Positions 1 to 8,943 are shown, counted from the stretch's first letter. The stretch: DNA of 64,000 bases from Franconibacter helveticus LMG 23732 (GCF_000463115.2 NZ_AWFX01000042.1:378342-442341), one strand, 5' to 3'. Numbers and translations are program-made. Notes: generated by a model from the letters alone, not told the origin.

Positions 1-135
1 GGTTCAAGCCTCGCGGGCACGCTGGGCGGCGTCTTCTGGCACCATTATGGCTGGTACGGCGTGGGCGGCTTTATCGCCCTGCTGCTGGCAATGGCGCTGG
101 CGGTGGGCATACGTTTACACCGGCGTGTCCACTAA
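1..135 (+). CDS. ynfM: MFS transporter YnfM, C-terminal end only (partial)
   Basis: The window opens inside this gene; only the last 44 codons are present. They encode one hydrophobic helix (GVGGFIALLLAMALAVG) and a short basic tail (RLHRRVH), the end expected of a 12-helix major facilitator superfamily permease. As I remember it, the C-terminus of E. coli YnfM, a putative efflux protein of unknown substrate, is very similar. In E. coli ynfM lies next to asr, ydgU, ydgD and mdtI/mdtJ. The last four of these follow here within 6.6 kb, which supports the assignment. Confidence 0.7.
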   Translation, partial: GSSLAGTLGGVFWHHYGWYGVGGFIALLLAMALAVGIRLHRRVH

Positions 136-207
136 CAGGCGCCGGGCCTCGTGTTTGCGCAGGGTTAATGGTACTTTCATGGTTTCCCCATCCTGCCACG
201 AGGCCTT

Positions 208-1692
208 ATGGAACTGACAAATTATCAGCGACTTACCCGCACCTTCCTGCGGCTTTCCCGCTTCTCTCATCTTTCGTCCATCGCCAGCTGGGATATGTTT
301 GCGATGATGCCGCCAGGCGGCAGCCAGGCGCGCGGCGAAGCGCTGGCGGAAATGAGCGTGCTTCAGCATCAGATCCTGACCGATAAAAACGTCGGCCAGT
401 GGATTGCCGGCGCGGAACAGGAGAACCTTAATGACGTTGAACGCGCCAACCTGCGCGAGATTAAACGTCATTACGAGCAGGCCTCGCTGCTGCCGGAAGC
501 GCTGGTGGAGGCGAAATCACTGGCGGGGAGTCGCTGCGAGCACGCCTGGCGCACCCAGCGCCCGAATAACGACTGGGAAGGCTTTTCGCAAAACCTGAAA
601 GACGTTGTGAAGCTGAGCCGTGAAGAGGCGACGCTGCGTGCCGAAGCGAAAGGTTGCTCCCGCTACGACGCGCTGCTTGATATTTTCGAACCGGAGATGA
701 CCAGCGCGCGCCTCGACGTGCTGTTCGCCGACCTCAAAAGCTGGCTGCCGGATCTGCTTGCGAAAGCGACGGAGAAACAGGCGCAGCGCACGCTTATCGC
801 CCCGCAAGGCCCTTTCCCTACCGCCACCCAGCGCGAACTGGGGCTGGAGGCGATGAAGCTGCTTGGATTTGATTTCAACGGCGGGCGTCTTGACGTCAGC
901 GCGCACCCTTTCTGCGGCGGCGTGCCGGAAGATGTGCGCATTACCACCCGATATAATGAAAATGAGCTTTTCAGCGCGCTGTTTGGCGTGATCCACGAAA
1001 CCGGCCACGCCCGTTACGAGCAAAACCTGCCGCGTGAATGGCCAGGCCAGCCGGTGCAGCTGGCGCGCTCTACCGCCATTCATGAATCGCAAAGTCTCTT
1101 TTTTGAGATGCAGCTTGGCCGCAGCGAAGCTTTCCTTATGCGCCTGTTGCCGCAGATCGCCCAACGTTTCGGCGAGCAGCCCGCCTTTGCGCCGGAGAAT
1201 TATGTGGCATGGAACCAGCGCGTGAAGCCAGGTTACATCCGCGTGGACGCCGACGAGGTGAGCTACCCGGCGCATGTCGTGCTGCGCTATGAAATTGAGC
1301 GGGCGCTTATCGACGGCGATATTGAAGTGGAAGATATTCCGGCGTTGTGGGATGAGAAAATGCAGGCGTGGCTGGGGCTTTCCACGAAAGGCAACTACCG
1401 CGACGGCTGTATGCAGGATATCCACTGGACCGACGGCGGTTTCGGCTACTTCCCTTCCTATACGCTTGGCGCCATGTATGCCGCGCAGCTTTTCCATGCC
1501 GCCCGCGCCGCCTTGCCGCAATTAAATGACGACATCGCGCAGGGCGATTTCAGCGCGCTTTTTGACTGGCTGCGCCAGAATATCTGGCAGCACGGCAGCC
1601 GCTTCTCCACCTCGCAGCTTATTACCCACGCTACGGGTGAAGAGTTGAGCGCACGCTATTTCCGGGCGCACTTAGAGGCGCGTTATTTATAA
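208..1692 (+). CDS. Carboxypeptidase M32 (Taq carboxypeptidase family)
   Basis: 494 residues, the usual length for peptidase family M32. These are cytoplasmic, metal-dependent carboxypeptidases that remove C-terminal residues from peptides, probably in peptide turnover. The metal-binding HExxH motif is seen as HETGH at residues 263-267. The second family signature, HESQS, starts at residue 292 and supplies the downstream metal ligand. The start is supported by a GAGG ribosome site ahead of ATG 208. The gene follows ynfM by 72 bp in the same direction and converges on the yecA-type gene, with a long hairpin between them. It lies where E. coli has asr. No defect is visible. Confidence 0.9.
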   Translation: MELTNYQRLTRTFLRLSRFSHLSSIASWDMFAMMPPGGSQARGEALAEMSVLQHQILTDKNVGQWIAGAEQENLNDVERANLREIKRHYEQASLLPEALVEAKSLAGSRCEHAWRTQRPNNDWEGFSQNLKDVVKLSREEATLRAEAKGCSRYDALLDIFEPEMTSARLDVLFADLKSWLPDLLAKATEKQAQRTLIAPQGPFPTATQRELGLEAMKLLGFDFNGGRLDVSAHPFCGGVPEDVRITTRYNENELFSALFGVIHETGHARYEQNLPREWPGQPVQLARSTAIHESQSLFFEMQLGRSEAFLMRLLPQIAQRFGEQPAFAPENYVAWNQRVKPGYIRVDADEVSYPAHVVLRYEIERALIDGDIEVEDIPALWDEKMQAWLGLSTKGNYRDGCMQDIHWTDGGFGYFPSYTLGAMYAAQLFHAARAALPQLNDDIAQGDFSALFDWLRQNIWQHGSRFSTSQLITHATGEELSARYFRAHLEARYL

Positions 1693-1698
1693 GGATAC

Positions 1699-1726
1699 GG
1701 CGCCGTCTGCTATGGCAGGCGGCGCC
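1699..1726. terminator. Hairpin between convergent genes, probable bidirectional terminator
   Basis: A 12-bp stem with one G-U/mismatch position (1699-1710 with 1715-1726) and a TATG loop, placed 7 bp after the carboxypeptidase stop and 15 bp before the stop of the opposing gene. There is no clear T-run on either side, so Rho-independent activity is inferred from position and stem strength only. Confidence 0.5.
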
Positions 1727-1740
1727 CGCCCCACTCAGGC

Positions 1741-2400
1741 TTAATGCAAACAGCAGTTTTTATATTTTTTGCCGCTGCCGCACGGGCAGGGATCGTTACG
1801 GCCTGGCTTCAGTTCGGCGGTTACCGGCGTTTGCCGCAGTTCCGGCTGCGCCTGCCAGAACTGGCAGAGCTGCAATGCCGCCGGGCGAATAGCCTGCTGG
1901 CTTTGCTCATACTCCTGCTCCGTCATCCGCTCAAGCTTCTGGACATGCTCTTGCTGGCCATGCAGGGCGATTGCGTCAAGCGCCGGTTGCATTTCCGGCG
2001 CCAGCGTTGACCAGTCGTCCAGCGCCACGCCGCGCATGTAGCCGAAACACCAGTCCTCCACCACCACATACTCCCGGTCATTTTCTTCCCGGTAGCCGAA
2101 CAGCGGTTCAAACTGATCCGGCGCGTCGTTTAAGCGGTCGGCAATATCATTCATATGCTGGAAGACTAGGTTCATAAAGCGCGTCATTTCGCGCTCTGAA
2201 GACCAGCGCGGGATCTGCTTTTCTCCGCCCCACAGCGCCGTCAGCCACTGAGCGGGTTCAATTTCGCGCGGGCCGGAGAGCAGCGCCGTCAGCATGCCGT
2301 CGAGCTCCGAAACGTCCAGCACCGAGTCGTCGTTGCCGTATTTCGCCAGCACGTCGTCAAGCCACTCCAGCTCTTTTTCGTTAAGCGGACCCTGGTTCAT
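1741..2400 (-). CDS. yecA: YecA-type UPF0149 protein with C-terminal SEC-C zinc motif
   Basis: 219 residues, against about 221 for E. coli YecA. The N-terminal part (residues 1-170) is the UPF0149/YgfB-type helical domain. It contains MTRFMNL and the segment [14 protein letters not shown], which I recognise from YecA. The last 20 residues form a SEC-C metal-binding motif ([13 protein letters not shown]) like the SecA tail, which binds zinc and in SecA contacts SecB and ribosomes. The role of YecA is not well established. In E. coli the gene sits elsewhere, near tyrP, so this copy is either relocated or a paralogue. Promoter and start lie in the divergent region shared with ydgU. Confidence 0.85.
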   Translation of the reverse strand: MNQGPLNEKELEWLDDVLAKYGNDDSVLDVSELDGMLTALLSGPREIEPAQWLTALWGGEKQIPRWSSEREMTRFMNLVFQHMNDIADRLNDAPDQFEPLFGYREENDREYVVVEDWCFGYMRGVALDDWSTLAPEMQPALDAIALHGQQEHVQKLERMTEQEYEQSQQAIRPAALQLCQFWQAQPELRQTPVTAELKPGRNDPCPCGSGKKYKNCCLH

Positions 2401-2523
2401 AAATGTGCCTCCTCAGGCGTGTTGACCTTTTTTCGGCATCTGCCGCTTTTACGTTAAACGCGCCGGATGATAAACGCATTGCGCGACGGATAAAAGCCGC
2501 GAAAGCTCAACGCATTGCGGCTG

Positions 2524-2537
2524 TACATCTTGTTACA
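2524..2537 (+). promoter_or_regulatory. RstA box (TACATCTTGTTACA) upstream of ydgU
   Basis: The 14 bases match, without mismatch, the RstA consensus TACATNTNGTTACA known from the acid-shock gene asr in E. coli. The site lies 100 bp ahead of ydgU and about 120 bp from the divergent yecA-type start. It suggests control of ydgU-ydgD by the PhoP-linked RstBA two-component system, although asr itself is absent. Confidence 0.75.
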
Positions 2538-2637
2538 GGCCGATACCAATGACTCACGGAAGCCGCGCGCGTTGCCGGATAGACTCTTTGCCACCGCCGG
2601 CTTGTGCGTTTATCGCGTTTTTTAAGAGGCCAGGAAC

Positions 2638-2715
2638 ATGCGCCGTTATCAGTTTGAGCTCATTCTTACTCTGCTTATTCTTTGCGGCGTGATTGCTGGC
2701 GTTTTTTATCTGTAA
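2638..2715 (+). CDS. ydgU: Acid-shock small membrane protein YdgU
   Basis: A 25-residue protein. It has a short charged start (MRRYQFE) followed by one hydrophobic helix (LILTLLILCGVIAGVFYL) that should span the inner membrane. Length and sequence match my memory of E. coli YdgU (27 residues), an acid-stress-induced membrane peptide of unknown function made from the asr-ydgU-ydgD region. A GAGG/AGGA ribosome site precedes the ATG. The gene stands between a perfect RstA box and ydgD, as expected if it is part of the acid-response unit. Confidence 0.8.
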   Translation: MRRYQFELILTLLILCGVIAGVFYL

Positions 2716-2787
2716 GCGGGGCTAGTGCGCTGATTTTGTTCCCGCTTTCACCGCGTCCCGTCTATAGTTACAGGGCAGGGTTACTTC

Positions 2788-2793
2788 TATAAT
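2788..2793 (+). promoter_or_regulatory. Consensus -10 hexamer upstream of ydgD
   Basis: A perfect TATAAT lies 24 bp before the ydgD start codon, which would place transcription initiation in a very short leader. No good -35 hexamer is seen 17 bp upstream, so an activator may be needed, or ydgD may be read through from the ydgU promoter. Confidence 0.4.
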
Positions 2794-2817
2794 CATAATT
2801 GCCCACCAGAGAGTGAT

Positions 2818-3636
2818 ATGCATAAAACCGTTGTCTTATTGCTGGGAACGTTTTTTCTGCCGGTCTTTTTTGCCCATGCGGATGTCGGCGAAGCGCCACA
2901 GGCGACCAGTGAGATAGCCACGCTGTTTTTTGGCCATGACGACCGCGTACGCGTTGATAACCCCACCGACGCGCCCTGGGATGCCATCGGTCAGCTGGAA
3001 ACCGAGAGCGGCAACCTGTGCACCGCCACGCTTATCTCCCCGCACCTTGCCCTTACCGCGGGTCATTGCCTGCTGAAGCCGCCCCGCGGCAAAGCGGACC
3101 GCCCGGTGGCGCTGCGCTTTGTTTCGCTTAAAGGAGGCTGGCGCTATGAAATTCACGATATCGAAGGACGGGTTGAATCGTCCCTCGGGCGTCGCCTGAA
3201 AGCGGACGGCGACGGCTGGATTGTGCCGCCTTCCGCCGCGCCGGACGATTTCGGCCTGATTGCGCTGCGCAACCCGCCCTCCGCCATCACGCCGCTGCCG
3301 CTGTTCACCGGCGATCGCGAGGCGCTGACCGAAGCGTTGCGCAAAATGGGACGTCGCGTTACGCAGTCCGGCTACCCGGAAGATCATCTGGAAACGCTTT
3401 ACAGCCATCGCGACTGTCTGGTCACTGGCTGGGCGCAGCGCAGCGTGCTGTCTCACCAGTGCGATACGCTGCCCGGCGACAGCGGCTCGCCGCTGATGCT
3501 TAACACCGACAACGGCTGGCAGCTTATTGGCGTGCAAAGCTCGGCGCCGGCGGCGAAAGACCGCTACCGCGCCGATAACCGGGCGATTTCAGTGACAGGT
3601 TTTCGCGAGCGGCTCGAGGCGCTCGCAAGCCACTAG
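2818..3636 (+). CDS. ydgD: Putative periplasmic trypsin-like serine protease YdgD
   Basis: 272 residues, as in E. coli YdgD (273). A signal peptide of about 21 residues ends at FAHA, so the protein should be periplasmic. The chymotrypsin-fold (S1) triad is complete: His83 in LTAGHCL, Asp143 or 144 in PDDFGLIAL, and Ser222 in GDSGSP. Cysteines at 68 and 84 fit the usual disulfide beside the catalytic His. Substrate and role are unknown. The gene follows ydgU as in E. coli. Its last 48 bp overlap the 3' end of the convergent GGDEF-EAL gene. Confidence 0.9.
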   Translation: MHKTVVLLLGTFFLPVFFAHADVGEAPQATSEIATLFFGHDDRVRVDNPTDAPWDAIGQLETESGNLCTATLISPHLALTAGHCLLKPPRGKADRPVALRFVSLKGGWRYEIHDIEGRVESSLGRRLKADGDGWIVPPSAAPDDFGLIALRNPPSAITPLPLFTGDREALTEALRKMGRRVTQSGYPEDHLETLYSHRDCLVTGWAQRSVLSHQCDTLPGDSGSPLMLNTDNGWQLIGVQSSAPAAKDRYRADNRAISVTGFRERLEALASH

Positions 3637-5802
3637 CGGCCTGTCGCCCTGCTCCCGGCGAAGCCGCAGCAGATCGTCTATCGTCATCGGCTGGCTAAAA
3701 TAGTAGCCCTGCAACGCGTCGCAGCCAGCCTGGCGCAGCAGCCATTTTTGCCGGGCGTTTTCCACCCCTTCGGCGGTCACCGCCATGCCAAGGGCGCTGG
3801 CGATGCGGATGGTGCCGCTCACCAGCGCGGCGGCCTGCGGGTCGCTGTCTACCCGGCCCGCCAGCGATTTATCGATTTTGATGGTGTCAAAATTGAAGCG
3901 CCGCAGGTAACCGATACTGGAATAGCCGGTGCCGAAATCGTCCAGCGCAATCGTCATGCCGAGATGTTTCAGGTTGGCAATGGCCGCCGCCGCTCGCTCC
4001 GGGTTCTCCAGCACGTAAGTTTCCGTTACCTCAAGCTGCAAACGCGCCGCCGGAAAATGGTTTTCCCGCAGTCCTCTCGCCACCTTGTTTTCAAACTCCG
4101 GGTCGCGGAACTGGGCGGGCGAAATATTCACGGAAAGCTTCAGATCATAAAGCGGCTGTAAATCGCGGCAGGCGCGGCGCAGGACAAACTGCCCCAGGGC
4201 ATGGATCAGGCCGCTGGTTTCCGCGATGCTGATAAAGGTATCGGGCGCCAGTGCGCCTGCCGGGCGACGGGGCCAGCGCAGCAGCGCTTCAACCCCTACC
4301 ATTTTCTCGCTGCCGGCATCGACGATGGGCTGGTACCAGACCTCAAATTCGTCGCGCTCCAGCCCGTTGCGGATATCATTCTCAACAAGCAGCTGAAATT
4401 CCCGCACCCGGTTAAGCTCACCGTCATAATGCATCAACCGCCCCTTGCCGTTGAGCTTGGCGTGATACATGGCAATATCCGCACGGCGGAACAGCTCTTT
4501 GCTGGAGCAATCCTGCAAGGAGCCGGAAGCGATGCCGATACTGGCGCTGATATGCAGAACTCGCTCCCCTACCTGCACCGGCGCGCTCAGATAATCAAGT
4601 ATGCCGTTCGCCCAGCCGACCGCCTTTTCATGCGCCGCTTCGCCCTCCTGCAACATAGCGAACTCATCTCCGCCCATGCGCGCCAGCATGCCGCCGGATG
4701 GCACGCTCTGGCGAAAGGCGGCGGCAAGCGTAACGATAAGCTGGTCGCCGGTATCGTGGCCGTAAATGTCGTTCACATCCTTAAAACCATCCAGATCGAT
4801 AAACACGACGCTCTTTACTTCGCCCTCGGCGCGCTGGCTGCCTTGTTCGAGCCGTTCGATCAGCGCCCGACGGTTCGGCAGGCGGCTTAACCAGTCCAGC
4901 CGCGCGATTTCCCGCGCCCTTTTTTCACCCCGCGCCAGCCGGTAGAGCCCAACGCAGCTAAAGAGAATAAACAGCAGGATAAGCCCGACGGCGCTCACCA
5001 CTATCTGGATAAAGGTGCCGGAAGAGGCTTTGGCGGCCTGCGCGCCCGACTGCGAGGGGGTCCAGTTGAGATAGCCAAGGGTTTCGCCCGCCGCGCTTTG
5101 CAGCGGCACGCTGGCAGGCGAGATTTTCTGTTGCGTAAAAGCCAGCCCGGGCGCCTGGAAAGTGTCGCCAAGCTCACGCAGCAGCCCCGGCGTCAGGTGG
5201 CGGGTAAGCAGCAAATAGCGCCGGGTCTCTCCCTGCGCCTGCAATGGCGCCCGCATCGGGCGCACCAGGCCTATCGCCACAAACGCCACCCCTTCCTGCG
5301 TGCGCGTCAGCCCGGCGTAGACCACTTTGTCGTTACGCAGTGAAGCAGCATGCTGGCGGATAAGCGCATCCAGCCCCCGGCCGAAGAAATCACGGGTTTT
5401 ATCACCGCTGGCGACGCCGTTAAACGCGCCCCACCGTACGCGGAAATGTTCATCAAGGATAAAGGTGCCGTCGTAAAGGTTGCCGATTTTAAAGCCCGTT
5501 CCCCACGTGCTGAAAAGCCAGCTTTCATCAAGCTTTGGGCGATAAACTTCCCTGACGGCGTCATCCCAGACCGCATTGTCCGTTACCAGCGCCGACATTT
5601 TATTCGCCGTGATCTGAATCGCGCCCCTGACGGACAGCGCGGTGCGATGCTCTTCTATCTCGTTGGTTTTGGCGCTGATTAAGTTAAGCGAGAGGTAAAG
5701 CAGCGTCACTACGGAAAAAATTAACCCGACGCCTGACAGAAATATCATCACGAAAAGTGCCCACGCGGTGGGCACAGTACGACCCCGGAACGGCTGATGC
5801 AT
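3589..5802 (-). CDS. Membrane GGDEF-EAL protein with CHASE4-type periplasmic sensor
   Basis: 737 residues. A helix at about 12-42 and a second at about 265-285 enclose a periplasmic domain of CHASE4 size and character. The cytoplasmic half carries a diguanylate cyclase domain with intact GGDEF (377-381) and a phosphodiesterase domain with intact EAL (505-507), DDFGTGYS (from 621) and late KIDKS and AEGVE motifs. Both active sites look competent, so it could make or degrade cyclic di-GMP. The RxxD inhibitory site that normally precedes GGDEF by five residues is not present (PSGG there). It lies between ydgD and mdtI, where I know of no E. coli counterpart. Confidence 0.9.
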   Translation of the reverse strand: MHQPFRGRTVPTAWALFVMIFLSGVGLIFSVVTLLYLSLNLISAKTNEIEEHRTALSVRGAIQITANKMSALVTDNAVWDDAVREVYRPKLDESWLFSTWGTGFKIGNLYDGTFILDEHFRVRWGAFNGVASGDKTRDFFGRGLDALIRQHAASLRNDKVVYAGLTRTQEGVAFVAIGLVRPMRAPLQAQGETRRYLLLTRHLTPGLLRELGDTFQAPGLAFTQQKISPASVPLQSAAGETLGYLNWTPSQSGAQAAKASSGTFIQIVVSAVGLILLFILFSCVGLYRLARGEKRAREIARLDWLSRLPNRRALIERLEQGSQRAEGEVKSVVFIDLDGFKDVNDIYGHDTGDQLIVTLAAAFRQSVPSGGMLARMGGDEFAMLQEGEAAHEKAVGWANGILDYLSAPVQVGERVLHISASIGIASGSLQDCSSKELFRRADIAMYHAKLNGKGRLMHYDGELNRVREFQLLVENDIRNGLERDEFEVWYQPIVDAGSEKMVGVEALLRWPRRPAGALAPDTFISIAETSGLIHALGQFVLRRACRDLQPLYDLKLSVNISPAQFRDPEFENKVARGLRENHFPAARLQLEVTETYVLENPERAAAAIANLKHLGMTIALDDFGTGYSSIGYLRRFNFDTIKIDKSLAGRVDSDPQAAALVSGTIRIASALGMAVTAEGVENARQKWLLRQAGCDALQGYYFSQPMTIDDLLRLRREQGDRPLVACERLEPLAKTCH

Positions 5803-5904
5803 CGGTTTTATTTTTCTCGCTGCCGATAATTTTTTAGGAATTTATGGATATACATTAGCAAAACATCACTCCAGCTAATCTATATATCCGCAAGCGAGAC
5901 GTTT

Positions 5905-5928
5905 CGCCGTCATGGAGTTCTGACGGCG
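5905..5928. terminator. Hairpin downstream of mdtI
   Basis: An 8-bp perfect stem (CGCCGTCA with TGACGGCG) with an 8-nt loop, 7 bp beyond the mdtI stop and upstream of the GGDEF-EAL gene. It lacks a T-run, so termination is only likely by position. Confidence 0.35.
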
Positions 5929-5934
5929 ATCACA

Positions 5935-6261
5935 TCAGGCGAGCTTTATTACAACCATGCCCACCAGCAGCAGCACGAGCCCGGCCCAGCCTTTATGGTT
6001 AAGGCGTTGGCCAAACAGCACCCAGCCCGCCGCCACGGTGGCGGCAATGCCGAAGCCCCCCCACAGCGCGTAGGCAACCGACAGTTCTATCCCCTTAACC
6101 GCCTGGCCCAGCGCGGTAAACGCAGACAGTACCGCCAGCAGCGACAGCACGCCATAAACGGGGCGGCGAAAGCCGTCCGAAAGCTTAAGCCAGATATTGG
6201 CGACGATTTCGAGCACGATAGCCAGCAACAGCCAGGCGGCATGGATCCATTCAAACGCCAT
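5935..6261 (-). CDS. mdtI: Spermidine export SMR protein MdtI
   Basis: 108 residues, four transmembrane helices, small multidrug resistance family. It forms a heterodimer with MdtJ in the inner membrane, and in E. coli the pair exports excess spermidine. Recognised by [20 protein letters not shown] near the start and [13 protein letters not shown] in the third helix, including the membrane Glu of the first helix that SMR proteins use for proton coupling. The start overlaps the mdtJ end by 11 bp, as expected for translational coupling. Gene order matches E. coli. Confidence 0.93.
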   Translation of the reverse strand: MAFEWIHAAWLLLAIVLEIVANIWLKLSDGFRRPVYGVLSLLAVLSAFTALGQAVKGIELSVAYALWGGFGIAATVAAGWVLFGQRLNHKGWAGLVLLLVGMVVIKLA

Positions 6262-6607
6262 GCTGCACCTCCGTGGTTTTGTTCTTCAGGGTGCCGGTTT
6301 TAATCAGCACAATCCCGCTGATTAAAATCGCAAGGCCGACCACTTTACTGACCGACAACGTTTCATCAAACAACAGAACGCTAAAAATCGTTATTAAGAT
6401 AATCCCAACCCCTTCCCACATGGCATACGCCACGCCAAGGGCGATTTTTTTCACTGAAAAGGCAAGGAAAATATAAGAAAGGGAAATCATCACCATCATC
6501 AAAATAAATCCTGCCAGGGAGTCGTCCTGACTTGCCCATTTTAATGACAGCGTGCCGGTTATTTCTGCAACAATGGCCAGCGCTAATAAAATCCAGTAAA
6601 ACATCAT
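6251..6607 (-). CDS. mdtJ: Spermidine export SMR protein MdtJ
   Basis: 118 residues (121 in E. coli), four transmembrane helices, partner of MdtI. The first helix has [15 protein letters not shown] with the conserved Glu. The third has [14 protein letters not shown] strong AGGAG ribosome site precedes two adjacent ATG codons (6607 and 6604), and either could be used. E. coli MdtJ begins like the second. It is the first gene of the mdtJI operon, with a leader running from a TATAGT -10-like hexamer at about 6718-6723 on the minus strand. Confidence 0.93.
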   Translation of the reverse strand: MMFYWILLALAIVAEITGTLSLKWASQDDSLAGFILMMVMISLSYIFLAFSVKKIALGVAYAMWEGVGIILITIFSVLLFDETLSVSKVVGLAILISGIVLIKTGTLKNKTTEVQHGV

Positions 6608-7221
6608 TTCTCTCCTGCTTATAAAACGCTACCGCAGCGTTGCGCCGCAGAGCAAAATAGATAAAAAATTAAGCGGTTAGCCACATCGCCAACGGGCGTG
6701 GGCGCAAGAGAAATGGCACTATAGCGCGCTGCGCCAGTGCTGCTCGCCGTTAAGGAGATAAAAGAAGTGTGAAGAGATGAAAAGCGAAGCGTTCGTCCTG
6801 ATTGACCTGCTCATATAGATTCAATTTATCCGCGGTATTGCTTCTCGTCGTTGCGGATGAAAATTGCCCTCGGTAGTTAAACACGTAAAAATTAATATCA
6901 CGCTGCAATAATAAATTCAAATATTTTGCAATTCTTTACGCCAGCGTTTTATCTGAACCCGCCTGCTATTTTGTTGCGGAAATATTATTAATTTGTTTTT
7001 TCCTCTAAAAACAAGGTTTATTTTTCACGCCAGGCCGGGCCAGTTTTATTATCGTGACTGCCTGTTTTCCGTTCGTTTTATTTAAGCCGGGCGCCGTGAG
7101 ACGCCGCAACTTTTTGCTTAAGGCGCTGCTCACCGTGCTGACTGCCAACTAAACTCAATGAGACAGGATTCGGGCACGCTGTCGCGCGCCTCATTACGTT
7201 TACCTTTACGGAGGTTGGTAT
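6608..7221. other. 614-bp intergenic region between mdtJ and the SDR gene
   Basis: Divergent promoter region, A+T-rich in 6780-7060. On the minus strand it holds the mdtJI leader: a TATAGT at 6718-6723, a five-codon ATG reading frame (MWLTA), and a short AACGCT/AGCGTT hairpin at 6625-6641 just before the mdtJ ribosome site. On the plus strand I find no convincing ORF or RNA gene, only the GGAGG site of the next gene. Confidence 0.5.
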
Positions 7222-8139
7222 ATGGTCAGAAAAAATCTGGTGAACGCCACTATTGTGATTACCGGCGCGTCCAGCGGCTTCGGGCGCGGCGCGGCGATAA
7301 AGCTTGCGGATATGGGCGCAAACGTGGTGCTGGCCGCACGCCGAAAAGCGGAGCTTGAGGCGCTCGCCGCTGATATTACCGCCTCGGGCGGCAAAGCGCT
7401 GGCGGTGGCGGTAGACATAAGCGACCCGGAACAAGTGGCGATGCTCACCGACAGCGCCATTCAGCGCTTCGGCCATATTGATATCTGGATAAATAACGTC
7501 GGCGTGGGCGCGCTGGGGTTTTTCTGGCAGATCCCGGTGGCGGACCATGCGCGGCTTATTGACGTCAACCTGAAAGGGCTTATTTATGGCGCTCATGAAG
7601 CCATCAACCATTTTATTTCGCAGGGGTTCGGCGTGCTCATTAACGTCGGTTCGGTGGACAGCGAGGTGCCGCTCGCTTATCAGGCCTCTTACGCCGCCTC
7701 CAAAGCCGCCGTGCTGAGTTTGAGCCGCACGCTTAACGAAGAGCTTCAACTGAATGATTTTAAAGATATAAAAGTGGCGACGGTGATGCCCTGGGCGGTG
7801 GACACCCCCTGGTGGACGCACGCGGCTAACTATACCGGCCACGCGCCGCGCATGGCGGCGATGGATGACCCGAAAATTGTTATCGATGCGCTGGTGGAAG
7901 CCTGCCTGAATCCGCAGGAAGAGATGCCGGTAGGCTGGAAAGCCCACGCCTCGACACTCTCGCATAACCTCTTTCCCGATACGACGGAAAAGTTGTCGGC
8001 AAACGTCGCCCGCCGCTCAATAGCAAAAGCGCAGCCGCAGCCGAACAGCACAGGCGCCATTTACGAACCGATGGAAGGCACAGCGATGATAGAGGGCGGC
8101 ATTCGGGCGCGCATGAAGCAAGAAGACGAAAACAAATAG
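7222..8139 (+). CDS. SDR family oxidoreductase
   Basis: 305 residues. A classical short-chain dehydrogenase/reductase core covers residues 6 to about 230, with the nucleotide-binding TGASSGFG motif near residue 14, the NNVG structural motif, and the catalytic Ser...YxxxK (YAASK). The basic residues after the second strand (AARRK) favour NADP(H). The C-terminal 70 residues are longer than in the minimal fold and end in a charged tail, like the C-terminal arm in some SDRs that act on larger substrates. GGAGG precedes the ATG. It stands alone, with no partner enzyme and no hint of substrate. Confidence 0.85.
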   Translation: MVRKNLVNATIVITGASSGFGRGAAIKLADMGANVVLAARRKAELEALAADITASGGKALAVAVDISDPEQVAMLTDSAIQRFGHIDIWINNVGVGALGFFWQIPVADHARLIDVNLKGLIYGAHEAINHFISQGFGVLINVGSVDSEVPLAYQASYAASKAAVLSLSRTLNEELQLNDFKDIKVATVMPWAVDTPWWTHAANYTGHAPRMAAMDDPKIVIDALVEACLNPQEEMPVGWKAHASTLSHNLFPDTTEKLSANVARRSIAKAQPQPNSTGAIYEPMEGTAMIEGGIRARMKQEDENK

Positions 8140-8482
8140 CGCCTTCCGTAAGAGAAGCGGCCGCGCCTGCGGCCGCAAAGCCGCTGCCAATAAAGTTAAA
8201 CCTGAAGCCATATTAATCATTTTCGCGCCTGGATAATAAAACGCCGCAGGCAAAACGGCGGGCTGAATAGCAAACCAGGCCGCGCCAAATACACCCCCTG
8301 CGGCCAATAAATAACCGCTAAATTAATATTGCCGGGGGTTTGTTTTTTTATGAATAAATTTTTACTTTTAGATTCATGAAGTTAAACAGACTAATCCTGT
8401 AAAGCGAAGCGGCGGGCATTGCTAATTGCGCCGCGCTAATTATACTGGATATACATACAGTATAAATAAACAGGCCGTTAAT
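8140..8482. other. 343-bp intergenic region before umuD
   Basis: Begins with a perfect 8-bp GC-only hairpin at 8157-8176 (GCGGCCGC, GCCT loop), a possible terminator for the SDR gene although without a T-run. It ends with the LexA box of umuD. The stretch between is A+T-richer, and no ORF with a ribosome site is seen in it. Confidence 0.5.
8443..8462 (+). promoter_or_regulatory. LexA (SOS) box of umuD
   Basis: TACTGGATATACATACAGTA: CTG-N10-CAG with an alternating A/T-rich centre and conserved TA flanks, one of the clearest operator sequences in the window. It ends 20 bp before the umuD start codon, placing the gene under direct LexA repression. Confidence 0.92.
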
Positions 8483-8917
8483 ATGGATTGGTATAAGATT
8501 GACGCCTCCGCTTCACTTGATTTGCCGTTTTATCTGGAACGGATTTCCGCCGGTTTCCCCAGCCCGGCGCAGGATTATCTGGACGGCGCCATTGACCTGG
8601 TGCGCCAGCTGGTTCCCCACCCTTCCGCCACCTATGTGCTGCGGGTGACCGGTGATTCCATGCGCGACGCCGCCATTGTGGAAGGCTCGCTGCTGCTGGT
8701 GGATTTCAGCCTGCAACCGCGCCATGGCGATATCGTGGTCGCCCGCCTGGATGACGGGTTCACCGTCAAGCGGTTACAGCTCTGGCCCCGCCCGCGCCTG
8801 TGGCCGGAAAACCCCGCCTATGCCCCGATCCCGCTGCATGAACATGCCAACGTGGAAGTTATCGGCGTCGTCACCACGGTTATCCAGACGCTGCAAAACC
8901 CGGTGCAGGCGCGCTAG
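8483..8917 (+). CDS. umuD: UmuD, DNA polymerase V accessory subunit (orphan)
   Basis: 144 residues (139 in E. coli). After RecA-stimulated self-cleavage, UmuD' binds UmuC to form the error-prone polymerase V. The cleavage site is visible as SAGFPSP (Ala23-Gly24; Cys-Gly in E. coli). The catalytic pair is Ser59 in GDSM and Lys96 in FTVKRL, matching S60/K97 of E. coli. The ATG at 8483 is chosen because it follows the LexA box directly and gives the right N-terminus. No umuC is attached: the next gene is a convergent DeoR regulator, and the only umuC in the window lies 50 kb away. Confidence 0.93.
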   Translation: MDWYKIDASASLDLPFYLERISAGFPSPAQDYLDGAIDLVRQLVPHPSATYVLRVTGDSMRDAAIVEGSLLLVDFSLQPRHGDIVVARLDDGFTVKRLQLWPRPRLWPENPAYAPIPLHEHANVEVIGVVTTVIQTLQNPVQAR

Positions 8918-8943
8918 CTTTCGGGCGGCGCGCCTTGCGCCGC

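Noticed and set aside
517-1521. Long minus-strand frame opposite the carboxypeptidase gene
   Set aside because: Antisense shadow: Arg/His-rich composition, no domain, and the plus-strand frame has intact M32 motifs.
6778-6819. 13-codon ORF after an AGAAG sequence upstream of the SDR gene
   Set aside because: Too short, no conservation evidence and far from the next gene; not supportable as a gene.
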